From positions 1-43,544 of the forward strand of contig JBJKQL010000066.1 in the NCBI GenBank assembly GCA_046705265.1: 43,544 nucleotides of DNA, in the 5' to 3' direction. Position 1 is the stretch's first letter, and the number at the start of each line of letters is the position of its first letter. The notes beneath the pieces were generated by a model. That model was not told the DNA's origin. It saw only the letters and a program-made list of their open reading frames with translations, and ran no database searches. The DNA is from JAJYTL01 sp046705265. GTDB lineage: Bacteria > Pseudomonadota > Alphaproteobacteria > Ferrovibrionales > Ferrovibrionaceae. Shown in pieces: positions 1 through 8,808 of the stretch. A program made the translations under genes and the position numbers.

Positions 1-1207
1 CCTCCCGCACCCTGACCTGCTCCGCATCCTGGCGACGCCGCTCCTCCTGCAGCTTGGCATTTTCCTCGCCCTGCTGCTTGAATACCTGGAACGCCCGGGC
101 CATCGCCCCAATCTCGTCCTTCGCTTCCGTCCCAGAAATCTCGACGTTATGGTTGCCAGCCGCAAGCTCCTGCACCACCCACGTGATCGCCTTCAGCGGT
201 CGCGTTATGCTAAGCCCGATGATCCACTGGAGGAGCACGCCGAGGAACAAACTGGCGGCGACCAGGATCAGCATGGCAAAGCGGGTGTGCGTGATCGTGG
301 CAGCGTCGGCAGCATACGTTTGCTTGGCCTGGCGGACCGCAGCTGTGCGCACGCCGACCGCAGCCGCATCCATGTGCAGGGCGCGCGGGTTGAGGGTATT
401 GGTTTCAAGGCCGGCGATCGAGGTGATCGCGTCGCCGAAGCTGTCAAAGGAGTTCTGGTAAGCGCCAAAATTCATCTCCAAAGCCCCCACCATGGGTTTG
501 AGCTTCGGTGTCGAGAGGTCCTGGTCTGATTCGTGAAGGAGATGGGTGACTGCGGCGAACTCGGCGGTCGCCTTTGCGCGCAACGCCGGATCCTTGGTTG
601 CCACGTATTCGCTGACATAGGCGGTGAGGGCGGCGAAATGTCTCTTCAGTTCGCTGCTGTAGCCGAGAAACGACATCGCGCCCATGTTGCTCGATTCAGC
701 CGTCGCCTCGGCAATCATGCCGTCGATCGCTTTGCTCATCGCGGCCGGGTTTTTGCCGACGAGCTCGTCCGTGAGGACGACGAGTTCCTTCCTCGTCTGT
801 ACAATCTTCTGGAACGTGCTCTGAAAATTTCTCACTGCGCTCCGGAACTGTTTGAACAAATCTTCAGTCCTGGGATCAAGCTTGTGCTGCAAGGCAGCGG
901 AAATATCGTTTCCGATGCGCCATGCTGCACTCGATTCTTCTTGCTTGTTAGCGCTACCGCCCTTCTGCACATAGGCATCGGCGCTGTGGCGCAGTGACAG
1001 GACGTCGCTTTGCATGCGCATCGCGACTTCGGCCACAGAGAAATCCTGGCCATAGGCATGGAACCGGACATTGACGACGTTACAAGTATAAAGTCCGACG
1101 ATTCCCGTTGCAGCGAGCAGGGCCAGCACGGAGACGAAGCCTACGAAGATGCGCGTCGAAATCTTGAAGCGCGATAGATCCATGAGCACGATACGACGCT
1201 TCCCCAT
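1..1207 (-). CDS. Methyl-accepting chemotaxis protein, N-terminal part (cut by window edge)
   Basis: About 402 residues are visible; the gene runs off the left edge, so the C-terminal signalling domain that docks CheA/CheW is not seen. A first transmembrane helix (about residues 20-40) is followed by a ~180-residue, mostly helical periplasmic sensor region. A second transmembrane helix (about 295-315) leads into a HAMP linker (SITRPLKAIT, then DEIGAMARAF) and the start of a charged coiled coil (KQQGEENAKLQEERRR). This is the standard layout of transmembrane chemoreceptors. The ATG at 1207 is preceded by GGAG at good spacing; a second in-frame ATG lies at 1183. The ligand cannot be told. It is 183 bp downstream of gshB on the same strand. 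An MCP-like receptor is near certain; a different HAMP-containing output domain cannot be excluded because the C-terminus is missing. Confidence 0.87.
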   Translation of the reverse strand, partial: MGKRRIVLMDLSRFKISTRIFVGFVSVLALLAATGIVGLYTCNVVNVRFHAYGQDFSVAEVAMRMQSDVLSLRHSADAYVQKGGSANKQEESSAAWRIGNDISAALQHKLDPRTEDLFKQFRSAVRNFQSTFQKIVQTRKELVVLTDELVGKNPAAMSKAIDGMIAEATAESSNMGAMSFLGYSSELKRHFAALTAYVSEYVATKDPALRAKATAEFAAVTHLLHESDQDLSTPKLKPMVGALEMNFGAYQNSFDSFGDAITSIAGLETNTLNPRALHMDAAAVGVRTAAVRQAKQTYAADAATITHTRFAMLILVAASLFLGVLLQWIIGLSITRPLKAITWVVQELAAGNHNVEISGTEAKDEIGAMARAFQVFKQQGEENAKLQEERRRQDAEQVRVRE

Positions 1208-1390
1208 GAGAGACTCCAGAGGTTGGGCTTGACAGGGCAGTGTGGCCACGAGGTCCGTCTCCTGCCCGACGGTGGTAGGTGACTCTGGCCCTGATCTGCT
1301 TAAAACACGATTAACGGCGCGTGGGCTTTTTTCCGCCGCCGTCGCGGCAGCGTGTCCGTTGCCGGGCCGCGAGCGACTTAACTTGTTGTT

Positions 1391-2341
1391 TTAAATTTTG
1401 CTCCGGCGAAGACGCTCGATCGCGTCCCAGATTTGCGCTTCAAGACGGACGCCGTCGAAACGGTTGATTTCCTGCAAACCCGTGGGCGAGGTGACGTTGA
1501 TCTCGGTGAGATAGCCGCCGATCACGTCGATGCCGACGAAAACGAGGCCGCGGCGACGCAGTTCCGGACCGATGGCGGCGCAGATCTCGCGTTCGCGCTG
1601 CGTCAGGCGGCTCGCTACCGCCTTGCCGCCGACATGGAGATTTGCCCGCGCCTCACCGACCTTCGGAACTCGGTTCACTGCGCCGGCCGGCTCGCCGTCG
1701 ATCAGCACGATGCGCTTGTCGCCGTTGCGGATCTCAGGCAGATAGCGCTGCACCATCACCGGCTCGCGCGAAATCTGGCTGAAGAGCTCGAGAATCGAGG
1801 ATAGATTTTCATCATCCGGCTTCAATCGCACGACCCCCGACCCGCCGGCGCCAAAGAGCGGCTTGACCACGATATCGCCTTGCGCCGCGCGGAAAGCCGC
1901 GATTTCGTCCGCGTCGCGGCTGACGAGGGTCGGCGGCATCAGGTGCGGGAAGCGCGTGACGAAAATCTTCTCCGGCGCGTTTCGCACTTCGGCCGGATCG
2001 TTCACAACGAGCGTCCCTGGGGGCAGCCGTTCGAGAAGATGGGTTGCAGTGATATAGGTTAGGTCGAAGGGCGGATCCTGGCGCATTAGGACCACGTCAA
2101 AGGAGGCGAGGTCGCGCGTCTCGTAAGGGCCGAGGGTAAAGTGATCGCCGCTCTCGCGGCGGACCTTCAGGCGGCGCGCCTTGGCCCGTACGATGCCTTC
2201 GGCATAGGCCATGTGTTCCGGCAAGTAATAGTAGAGATCATAGCCGCGGGCTTGAGCCTCGAGCGCAAGCACGAAGGTCGAATCCGTCTCGATGTTGATG
2301 TGCTGGATTGGATCCATCTGGATGGCGACGGCGAGGGTCAC
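1391..2341 (-). CDS. gshB: Glutathione synthetase
   Basis: Joins gamma-glutamylcysteine and glycine with ATP in the cytoplasm, the second step of glutathione synthesis. The 316 residues equal the length of E. coli GshB. The N-terminal domain opens with VAIQMDPIQHINIETDSTF, and the ATP-grasp part shows IVVKPLFGAGGSGV (about 157-170), MVQRYLPEI (196-204), GDKRIVLIDG (207-216) and the metal/substrate segment LTEINVTSPTGLQEI (278-292). I chose GTG 2341 because AGGAG lies about 10 bases upstream and the protein then begins where the family does; an in-frame TTG at 2359 would add six residues. It is downstream of the SirB1-like gene by 194 bp and upstream of the chemoreceptor. The family assignment is secure. 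Confidence 0.96.
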   Translation of the reverse strand: MTLAVAIQMDPIQHINIETDSTFVLALEAQARGYDLYYYLPEHMAYAEGIVRAKARRLKVRRESGDHFTLGPYETRDLASFDVVLMRQDPPFDLTYITATHLLERLPPGTLVVNDPAEVRNAPEKIFVTRFPHLMPPTLVSRDADEIAAFRAAQGDIVVKPLFGAGGSGVVRLKPDDENLSSILELFSQISREPVMVQRYLPEIRNGDKRIVLIDGEPAGAVNRVPKVGEARANLHVGGKAVASRLTQREREICAAIGPELRRRGLVFVGIDVIGGYLTEINVTSPTGLQEINRFDGVRLEAQIWDAIERLRRSKI

Positions 2342-2535
2342 GGGCGGCTGGCTCCTCAAAAGGGAAACGTCGCGACAAGGGCGCGGCCGGGACTATAGCG
2401 CTGCTTTCCCGTGAGAGCGACGGTTTCACGTCGCGTCGGTTTGAAACGGAAAATCGCGCCTTGTATTTGAAGACGGAATCACGCTCAGCTTTGAGAGTGT
2501 TTCGAAAGCCCCGATTAGCGCCACCCGTCGCGGAG

Positions 2536-3360
2536 TCAGTTAAGGCGGCGGCGCAGCGCTTCGATCTGGCGCAGCGCTTCCTCGCGTAAATCCTTTTCCG
2601 GGTCGAGCCGGAGCACTGTTTCGAAAGCCTGGCGGGCGCCTTGCAGCTGTCCGAGTTCGGCCTCGACGGCACCGAGCTCGTTCCACAACGCGGCTTCGTC
2701 TGGTGCGATGGTGACCATTGACTTCAGCACCTCGACCGCGCGTTGCGGCTTACGCGCCGTGAGGGCCCGCGTCTTCATGTTGTTCTGCAACCGAAGCAGC
2801 ACGTTGCGGCTGCCGACGTTGGCGGTGTACTCGGCTCTGAGCGTCGCGTTTTCACCCATGATCTTCTTGGTCAACTGGCGCAATGCGGGAACATCAAGGC
2901 GCTGGCCGCCGGTGAAGGGATCGAGCACCAGCCGGTCGCGGCCGGCTGTGACTGCGACGAGGAAATGGCCAGGAAAGGCGAGCCCATTGACGAGCCAACC
3001 CTGGTGGCGTCCGGCGTGGATGTAGAGAATTCCAAGTGCGACGGGCAAACCCTTGCGGCGATCGATGACACGCATCAAATTGGCGTTATCCGGGTCGTCG
3101 TAAGTGAGGGCGTCGCCTTCGTAGCCGAAGCGATCATGAATCGCCCACCTGAGCGCCTCAGCCTGATCGGCCGCGGTGTCGCTTGGCCGCGATCCGGGTG
3201 CCTCGGCGATCATGGCGAGATGCTCGCGATAGCGGGCGAGCGACACCCCCGGCAGATCGATCGCCGCGAGCGCCAGCGCGGTCTCACCGATATCGATCTC
3301 CGAGTCCGGCAAGCTGCCGACGCGGCTGAGATAGTTCGCGATCTCGGATTCTTGGTTCAT
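2536..3360 (-). CDS. SirB1-like transglutaminase-fold protein with C-terminal TPR
   Basis: 274 residues. The N-terminal two thirds match the SirB1/transglutaminase-like fold: NANLMRVIDRRKGLPVALGI (around 93-112) and GLAFPGHFLVAV (around 126-137) are the family's signature segments. The C-terminus (about 205-270) holds tetratricopeptide-type helices (AVEVLKSMVTIAPDEAALW, then ARQAFETVLRLDPEKDL). The family is widespread in proteobacteria and its biochemical role is not settled; peptidase or scaffolding activity is only inferred from the fold. The ATG at 3360 is the only good start. It lies 46 bp downstream of yraN in the same direction, in a minus-strand run from rsmI to gshB that may be co-transcribed. 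No truncation or odd composition is seen. Confidence 0.85.
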   Translation of the reverse strand: MNQESEIANYLSRVGSLPDSEIDIGETALALAAIDLPGVSLARYREHLAMIAEAPGSRPSDTAADQAEALRWAIHDRFGYEGDALTYDDPDNANLMRVIDRRKGLPVALGILYIHAGRHQGWLVNGLAFPGHFLVAVTAGRDRLVLDPFTGGQRLDVPALRQLTKKIMGENATLRAEYTANVGSRNVLLRLQNNMKTRALTARKPQRAVEVLKSMVTIAPDEAALWNELGAVEAELGQLQGARQAFETVLRLDPEKDLREEALRQIEALRRRLN

Positions 3361-3406
3361 CCCGGTTCGCGCCCCCGGCTGTCACGCCGCCAAGCCGATC
3401 CGTGAC

Positions 3407-3790
3407 CTAGGGCAGACGCCATGCATCCCTAATATGGCGCGGCCAGCGCCCCGGCACCACCGTCATAACGTCGAAACGCAGATCAAGGCTGGCCAGCGCC
3501 GGGCGGGCGGCCAGAAAAGCTTCCACGGCTCTCGCGATGCGCCGACGCCGGCGGGCCTGGAGGGCGTTCAGTGCCTGATCCAAGGTATGCCGCCGCCTCA
3601 CCTCGACGAAGGCAAGAACGCGGCCGCGCTTGGCAACGACATCGATCTCGCCTTGAGGCGTGCGGAAATTGCGCGCCGGGATGCGGTAGGCCTTAAGGCG
3701 CAACATGAGCGCACAAAGGCTCTCGGCCGCCCGGCCGACGGCCGTCGGTGCCCGCCGGGGCGCAAAAGACCGTGCCGGACGGCGGTTCAC
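3407..3790 (-). CDS. yraN: UPF0102 family endonuclease-like protein YraN
   Basis: 127 residues, the usual size of YraN. Family hallmarks are the N-terminal GRAAESLCALMLRLKAYRI, then FRTPQGEIDVVAKRGRVLAF and VEVRRR, which form the restriction-endonuclease-like core (E of GEID, D, E-x-R). Members are predicted nucleases of unknown cellular role. The GTG at 3790 overlaps the rsmI stop as GTGA, so translation is probably coupled; the same frame stays open much further upstream inside rsmI, but those residues are out-of-frame rsmI sequence with no resemblance to the family. rsmI-yraN adjacency is common in proteobacteria and supports the call. Confidence 0.93.
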   Translation of the reverse strand: MNRRPARSFAPRRAPTAVGRAAESLCALMLRLKAYRIPARNFRTPQGEIDVVAKRGRVLAFVEVRRRHTLDQALNALQARRRRRIARAVEAFLAARPALASLDLRFDVMTVVPGRWPRHIRDAWRLP

Positions 3791-4695
3791 GACTGGCGCG
3801 GGTCCGCCAGGGTGCGAGCCCCACGCAACACAAGAGCCCTGGCATAAGCTTCGCGACGGCTGATGCCGGTCTTCGCCGCCACCATCGTTGCCGCTTGTTT
3901 GAGCGGCAGTTCGGCCAAGGCAGCCTTGAGCAGGGCGTCCAACGCCTCGGGCGGTGCCTCGGCCGCCGCGCCGGGCCCGACGATGATCACGGTTTCGCCC
4001 TTCGGAGGCTCGGTCGCCGCATAATGGCAAGCCAGCATTTGGAGATCACCGCGGCGCACTTCTTCATGGAGCTTGGTAAGCTCGCGCGCGACGGCAGCGG
4101 GACGGGGCCCGAGAGCGGCCGCGAGATCGGCGAGCGTCTGGGCGAGCCGGCGCGGGCTTTCGAGAATGATCAGCGATCCGGGAACCTGGGCGAGGCCGGC
4201 GATGGCGTGCCGCCGCGCGCTGAGCTTCGGGGGCAAAAAGCCGGCGAAAAAGAACCGGTCGCTCGGCAGGCCGGAGACGAGAAGCCCCGTCAGCACCGAG
4301 GAAGCGCCGGGTAGCGCAGTGACGGCATGCCCGGCCTTGATCGCCTGGCGCGCAAGCTTGAAGCCGGGGTCGGAAACGAGCGGCGTGCCCGCGTCCGTGA
4401 CCAGAGCCACCGCCTCGCCCGCCGCGAGTCGCGCCAGGATTTGCGGGCGCACGCGGGCGGCGTTGTGTTCGTGGTGCACGAGGAGCCTGGTCGTGATGCC
4501 ATAATGGTCCAGCAAACGGCGACTAACCCGCGTGTCCTCGCAGGCGATTACGTCGACACGCCGCAGCACGTCGAGTGCGCGAAGCGTAATGTCGCCCAGA
4601 TTCCCAATTGGCGTCGCGGTCAGATAGAGCCCAGGCGCGAGCCGGCCTTCCGGTTTACTTCCGCCGGCGCCGCTCTTACCCTCTCTTCGTTCCAT
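3787..4695 (-). CDS. rsmI: 16S rRNA (cytidine(1402)-2'-O)-methyltransferase
   Basis: Methylates the ribose of C1402 in 16S rRNA with S-adenosylmethionine. The tetrapyrrole-methylase fold is clear: LYLTATPIGNLGDITLRALD (about residues 24-43), ACEDTR, LVTDAGTPLVSDPGFKLA and LPGASSVLTGLLVSGLPSDR, followed by FFFAGFLPPK. About 302 residues, close to the family's usual 285-300. I chose ATG 4695, which has GGAGG just upstream although unusually close (about 2 bases); an in-frame start at 4746 would overlap the divergent lipoprotein gene. The start codons of the two divergent genes are only 23 bp apart, so each promoter probably lies within the other gene's 5' end. It overlaps yraN downstream. Confidence 0.95.
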   Translation of the reverse strand: MERREGKSGAGGSKPEGRLAPGLYLTATPIGNLGDITLRALDVLRRVDVIACEDTRVSRRLLDHYGITTRLLVHHEHNAARVRPQILARLAAGEAVALVTDAGTPLVSDPGFKLARQAIKAGHAVTALPGASSVLTGLLVSGLPSDRFFFAGFLPPKLSARRHAIAGLAQVPGSLIILESPRRLAQTLADLAAALGPRPAAVARELTKLHEEVRRGDLQMLACHYAATEPPKGETVIIVGPGAAAEAPPEALDALLKAALAELPLKQAATMVAAKTGISRREAYARALVLRGARTLADPRQS

Positions 4696-4718
4696 TTCCT
4701 CCGATCGGGAGATCCTCC

Positions 4719-6086
4719 GTGATCGCTTGTTCGCTCCGCCGCGCACTTCGTCCCTTCCGTGTCGTCGCCCTGCTGGCCGTGGTGGCGCTCACCGCTTGCC
4801 AAATCCTACCGGGAAATCAAGCGCCAAAGCCAGTCGCACGCGCGCCAGCGGTGGCCCCGCCCACGAAAACCCTACCGACCGCAAAGACCATTCCGCCCAC
4901 CGCGGCGACGGCGCCAAGGTTGGCTCCGCCAAGTGGGCCGGCACCGGTCGATATCGGCTTTCTGGTGCCACTCTCAGGCCCAGGCGCGGCGCTCGGTCAC
5001 GCGTTGTTGCAAGCCGCCGAGCTTGCCGTGAGCGACAGCGGCAACGCCAACCTGACATTGTTGCCGCGCGACACGCAAGGCACCGCGGCCGGCGCCGCAA
5101 CAGCGGCCAATTCCGCGCTTGCCGCCGGCGCAGAGATTATTCTTGGGCCGCTTTTCGCGACGTCGGTTTCCGCAGTGGCGCCGCTCGCCGCGGCCCGGAG
5201 CGTGCCGGTGATTGCGTTTTCGAACGATCGCGCCATCGCCGGCAATGGGGTCTATATCATGGGCTTTACGCCAAAGGAGCAGATCGCCCGCGTGGTCGGC
5301 TACGCGCGTTCGCGCGGCCTCTCGCGATTTGCCGCGCTGGCGCCGAATACCGCTTATGGCAACGCCGTGATCGCGGCGTTACGGGCGAGCGTGGCGAAGG
5401 ATGGCGGATCGGTGACCAAGCTTGTGAGCTACCCCGAAGGGACCACCTCGACCAACGATCTCTCTCCGATCGTCAAGGCCTTTACCGCCTATGAGACCCG
5501 GCACGATGCGCTGCTTGCGGAAAAGGCCAAGCTTGCGCATCGCGACGATGCCTTTTCCAAGGCGGCATTGCAGCGCCTCGACGGCGTCGATGCGATCGGC
5601 GATATCGGCTATGACGCCGTTGTTCTGCCTGAAGGCGGACTCACGCTGAAGACGCTCGCGGCGCTTCTCGTCTACTACGATCTCGACCCGACCAAGACGC
5701 AACTTCTCGGCAGCGGCCAATGGGATGTGCCCGGCCTCGGCCATACGCACGGGTTGATCGGCGGCTGGTTCGCGGGTTCTCCCCCCAATCTCGAACTGGC
5801 GTTTCAAAAGCGCTTCACCGGAACCTTTGCCTACCAGCCGCCGCGCTTGGCGAGCCTTGGCTATGACGCCGTCGCCCTGGCCGCGGCGCTGGTCAGATCC
5901 GATCCGGCGCAGCCTTTCACGGCCAGCGCGATTACCAATCCGAACGGGTTTTCCGGTTACGACGGTATCTTCCGCTTCGGTACGGAGTCTGCGGCGCAAT
6001 ACGGCCTTGCTGTGCTGCAGGTGGAACCTTCGGGCTTCAAGGTGATCGATCCGGCGCCGACTTCGTTCCAGGCGCTCGGCGAATGA
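4719..6086 (+). CDS. LppC/LpoA-like periplasmic binding-fold lipoprotein (penicillin-binding protein activator family)
   Basis: 455 residues. The N-terminus is a lipoprotein signal: basic start, hydrophobic stretch and lipobox ALTAC with the lipidated cysteine at about residue 21, followed by a proline/alanine-rich linker. From about residue 75 the protein has a type 1 periplasmic binding fold (IGFLVPLSGPGAALGHALLQ, EIILGPLFATSVSAVAPLAA, GYARSRGLSRFAALAPNTAYG). In gammaproteobacteria the related LpoA activates the peptidoglycan synthase PBP1a; that role is inferred here. The GTG at 4719 is chosen because GGGAG precedes it and the lipobox then falls at the right distance; an in-frame start at 4608 would bury the signal peptide and overlap rsmI. 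Location next to rsmI/yraN is the usual one for this family. Confidence 0.88.
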   Translation: MIACSLRRALRPFRVVALLAVVALTACQILPGNQAPKPVARAPAVAPPTKTLPTAKTIPPTAATAPRLAPPSGPAPVDIGFLVPLSGPGAALGHALLQAAELAVSDSGNANLTLLPRDTQGTAAGAATAANSALAAGAEIILGPLFATSVSAVAPLAAARSVPVIAFSNDRAIAGNGVYIMGFTPKEQIARVVGYARSRGLSRFAALAPNTAYGNAVIAALRASVAKDGGSVTKLVSYPEGTTSTNDLSPIVKAFTAYETRHDALLAEKAKLAHRDDAFSKAALQRLDGVDAIGDIGYDAVVLPEGGLTLKTLAALLVYYDLDPTKTQLLGSGQWDVPGLGHTHGLIGGWFAGSPPNLELAFQKRFTGTFAYQPPRLASLGYDAVALAAALVRSDPAQPFTASAITNPNGFSGYDGIFRFGTESAAQYGLAVLQVEPSGFKVIDPAPTSFQALGE

Positions 6087-6108
6087 CGTGCTCGCGATTG
6101 GTCTGCCG

Positions 6109-7317
6109 CTAAACCAGAAGCTCCGTAAGAATCCGGTTCAACACCGGACGGCCCAAGGAGGTCACCGAAAGACGATTGTCGCGCAGCATGAGAAAGCCCG
6201 CCGCCTGCAATTTTGAGAGCGCGTTGGGATCGAGCGCCGACGCGTCGCCGGCGATGGCGCGAAGCCGGCTGAGGGCGACGCCTTCGGCAAGGCGCAGCCC
6301 CATCATGAGGAATTCCTGCACGGTTTCCGCCGGAGTTAGCGGCATGACGGAAAGCGTGCCGTGGCCTTCGCGCGCGATCTGCGCCAGCCATGCCTCGGGG
6401 TTTCGCACCTGCTGGCTCGCCAAGCGTGCATGGCCGGCGATGATACGGCCATGCGCGCCTGGGCCAATCCCGAGATAGGCGCCGGAGCGCCAATAGACAA
6501 GATTGTGACGGCAGGCCTCGCCCGGCCGCGCGTGGTTCGAAATTTCGTAGGCCGGGAGGCCCTGCTGTTCGGTGAGTTCCTGCGTCAGCTCGTAAAGAAC
6601 GGCCTGGTGATCTTCCACCATCGGCGTGAAGGCACCGCGCTTCACCGCGCCATGAAAGCCCGTGTTTTCTTCGATGGTAAGCTGGTAAAGCGACACATGG
6701 GCGAGGCCAAGGTCAAGCGCCCGAGACAGTTCTTCGCGCCAGTTCGCCACCGTCTGGCCGGGATAGGCATAAATAAGATCAAGGGAGACGCGAGCGAAAT
6801 TCGCTTGCGCGAGATCAAGCGCCGCGAGCGCTTCTTTCGCATCGTGCTCACGGCCAAGAAAACGAAGCGCCTGATCGTCCAGCGCCTGGACGCCAAGCGA
6901 CAGGCGGTTGACGCCGGCCGCCCGAAAGGCCTTCAGCTTCGCCGCCTCGGTCGAGGTAGGATTCGCTTCAAGAGTGATCTCGACGTCGCGGGCGAGCGGG
7001 AAATGGGTGCCAATGCGCTCTATCACGGCGGCGACGGTATCCGGCGCCATGCGGGACGGCGTGCCGCCGCCGAAGAAAATACTGCCGACCTCGGGCCGTT
7101 CCGCGGCCGTGAAATAACGTGCCGTGAGATAATCGATCTCGGCGATCAGCGCCTGCCGCCAGATGGCGTCATCAACCGCCGCGCGCACATGGCTGTTGAA
7201 ATCGCAATAAGGGCATTTCGAAGCGCAGAAGGGCCAATGGACATAGACACCGAAGCCCCCCGCCTGGCGTTCCGATGCGACCGGCGCCGTGCGGAACGCG
7301 GCCAGGTTGTCAGGCAA
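6109..7317 (-). CDS. hemW: Heme chaperone HemW (radical SAM)
   Basis: 402 residues. Near the N-terminus VHWPFCASKCPYCDF places the radical-SAM cluster ligands at Cys31, Cys35 and Cys38, and FFGGGTPS and EANPTS follow as in the HemN/HemW family. The CxxxCxxC motif is followed by Phe rather than Cys (CPYCDF), which distinguishes HemW-type proteins from true coproporphyrinogen dehydrogenase HemN. HemW is thought to bind and deliver heme to membrane cytochromes rather than oxidise coproporphyrinogen. The start is uncertain: TTG at 7317 overlaps the rdgB stop by 8 bp and is the only common-type start that keeps the full N-terminus. It is the last gene of the rph-rdgB-hemW unit. Confidence 0.94.
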   Translation of the reverse strand: MPDNLAAFRTAPVASERQAGGFGVYVHWPFCASKCPYCDFNSHVRAAVDDAIWRQALIAEIDYLTARYFTAAERPEVGSIFFGGGTPSRMAPDTVAAVIERIGTHFPLARDVEITLEANPTSTEAAKLKAFRAAGVNRLSLGVQALDDQALRFLGREHDAKEALAALDLAQANFARVSLDLIYAYPGQTVANWREELSRALDLGLAHVSLYQLTIEENTGFHGAVKRGAFTPMVEDHQAVLYELTQELTEQQGLPAYEISNHARPGEACRHNLVYWRSGAYLGIGPGAHGRIIAGHARLASQQVRNPEAWLAQIAREGHGTLSVMPLTPAETVQEFLMMGLRLAEGVALSRLRAIAGDASALDPNALSKLQAAGFLMLRDNRLSVTSLGRPVLNRILTELLV

Positions 7318-7921
7318 AGCAGGCCTCGATCAACTTGGCGAAGGCGCGCGCGCGATGGGTCAAGGGCGTCTTCTCTTCGGGCACCATTTCGCCGAAGGTT
7401 TTGTTCTCGCCGTTGGGCACAAAGATCGGATCGTAGCCGAAGCCCAACGTGCCGCGCGGCGGCCAGACCAGCGTGCCTTCGACCGTGCCGGTGACCGAGA
7501 CGCATTCGCCATCCGGCCAGCAGAGGCAGAGCGCGGCGACGAAGCGCGCCGTTGGCTTGGTATCGGCCGCGAGGCCAGATTTCCGGACCTCGTCCCAGAC
7601 CCGGGCCATAGCGGCGGGAAAATCGCGCCTCGCGCCCGCCCAGCGCGCGGAATAGATGCCGGGGGCGCCTTGCAGGGCATCGACCGCGAGACCCGAATCA
7701 TCGGCCAAGGCCGGGAGCAGCGAAAGCGCCGCTGCGCTTCGCGCTTTCAATTCCGCGTTGGCGATGAAGGTCGTGCCGGTCTCTTCCGGCTCAGGCAGGT
7801 CGAGATCGGAAGCCGCCACGGTCGCGGTCCCGAACGGCTTGAGCAGGGCGGCGATCTCCCGGACCTTGCCCGGATTGTGGCTTGCAATGACGAGTCGGCC
7901 CTCGCAGAAGCGGCGGCTCAT
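7310..7921 (-). CDS. rdgB: Non-canonical purine NTP pyrophosphatase (dITP/XTP)
   Basis: Hydrolyses dITP, dXTP and ITP to monophosphates, keeping deaminated purines out of DNA and RNA. The 203 residues carry the HAM1/RdgB signature: ASHNPGKVREI near the start, ADDSGLAVDAL (about 92-102), YSARWAG, and GFGYDPIFVP near residue 160. Length is typical. The ATG at 7921 overlaps the rph stop codon in an ATGA arrangement, and its stop overlaps the hemW start, so the three genes form a tightly coupled operon. This order is common in alphaproteobacteria. Confidence 0.96.
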   Translation of the reverse strand: MSRRFCEGRLVIASHNPGKVREIAALLKPFGTATVAASDLDLPEPEETGTTFIANAELKARSAAALSLLPALADDSGLAVDALQGAPGIYSARWAGARRDFPAAMARVWDEVRKSGLAADTKPTARFVAALCLCWPDGECVSVTGTVEGTLVWPPRGTLGFGYDPIFVPNGENKTFGEMVPEEKTPLTHRARAFAKLIEACFA

Positions 7922-8640
7922 GCGATCAGGCCGAGCGCCTGGCGTTGCAGATCGGTAAGCATCGCCGTGCCGTGCTTCGCGAGCGCAAGAAGGCGCATGA
8001 AAGCTTCTTCGCTGAAGGGATCGGCCTCGGCCGTGCCCTGAATCTCTATGATGCGGCCGTCCTCGGTGAGTACGAAGTTTGCGTCCGCCGCGGCGTTGGA
8101 ATCCTCGGCGTAATCAAGGTCGAGCACCGGCTCGCCGTCGTAGATGCCGCAGGAGACGGCGGCGACCTGCGCCGTGACCGGCTGTTCCGTGAGAATCTTG
8201 TCCTGGACCAGCTTGTCGCACGCTTGCCAGAGCGCGATCCAGGCTCCGGTGATCGCGGCGGTACGGGTACCGCCATCCGCCTGGATGACATCGCAATCGA
8301 TCCTGAATTGGCGCTCGCCGAGTTTGGAAAGGTCCGTCACCGCGCGCAGCGATCGCCCGATAAGTCTTTGTATTTCCTGTGTTCTGCCCGTTTGTCGGCC
8401 ACGCGCCGCCTCGCGATCGGTACGGCTATGGGTGGAGCGCGGCAGCATGCCATACTCCGCCGTTACCCAGCCCCGGCCGCTACTGCGGAGAAATGGCGGT
8501 ACGCGCTCGTCGAGGCTCGCGGTGCAAAGCACATGGGTATTGCCGAAACGGGCGAGACATGAGCCCTCGGCGTAAAGGGCGAAGCCTGGTTCAAAACTGA
8601 TGCGGCGCAACTCGTGCGGCGCGCGGCCGGAAGGACGCAT
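7918..8640 (-). CDS. rph: Ribonuclease PH
   Basis: Phosphorolytic 3'-to-5' exoribonuclease that trims tRNA precursors. About 240 residues with the classic start MRPSGRAPHELR, the phosphate/RNA-binding stretch RSTHSRTDREAARGRQTGR, and DVIQADGGTRTAAITGAW. I chose ATG 8640, which has GTGAGG a few bases upstream and matches the family's N-terminus; a GTG at 8649 is also in frame. It is divergent from hrcA across about 168 bp and is first in the rph-rdgB-hemW unit. Confidence 0.96.
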   Translation of the reverse strand: MRPSGRAPHELRRISFEPGFALYAEGSCLARFGNTHVLCTASLDERVPPFLRSSGRGWVTAEYGMLPRSTHSRTDREAARGRQTGRTQEIQRLIGRSLRAVTDLSKLGERQFRIDCDVIQADGGTRTAAITGAWIALWQACDKLVQDKILTEQPVTAQVAAVSCGIYDGEPVLDLDYAEDSNAAADANFVLTEDGRIIEIQGTAEADPFSEEAFMRLLALAKHGTAMLTDLQRQALGLIA

Positions 8641-8680
8641 GACCCTCACTTTTCGCTGGTTCTCTGTGTCTGCGTTCTAA

Positions 8681-8705
8681 CCTTTGCGGCGTCCGCGGTC
8701 AAAGG
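8681..8705. repeat. Inverted repeat in the rph/hrcA divergent region
   Basis: CCTTTG and CAAAGG form 6-bp arms at the two ends of a 25-bp stretch with a GC-rich centre (a further GCG/CGC pair inside). It lies about 105 bp upstream of the hrcA start and 40 bp upstream of the rph start. It could be an operator or an RNA hairpin in either leader. No CIRCE element was seen in this interval. Confidence 0.3.
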
Positions 8706-8808
8706 GGACAAAAGGTCGGCATTGGGCGATCGAAAGCGGTCCTGCGGCGAGCCGGGCGCGGCCAAGGCGGTCTTTCTTCCCCACTCCGCTGCGTTGACGG
8801 AGCGGGCC

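Noticed and set aside
1208..1390. Intrinsic terminator between gshB and the chemoreceptor
   Set aside because: There are GC-rich stretches and short A/T runs, but no stable stem followed by a T-run on the minus strand.
8650..8808. CIRCE element upstream of hrcA
   Set aside because: No TTAGCACTC/GAGTGCTAA pair was found.
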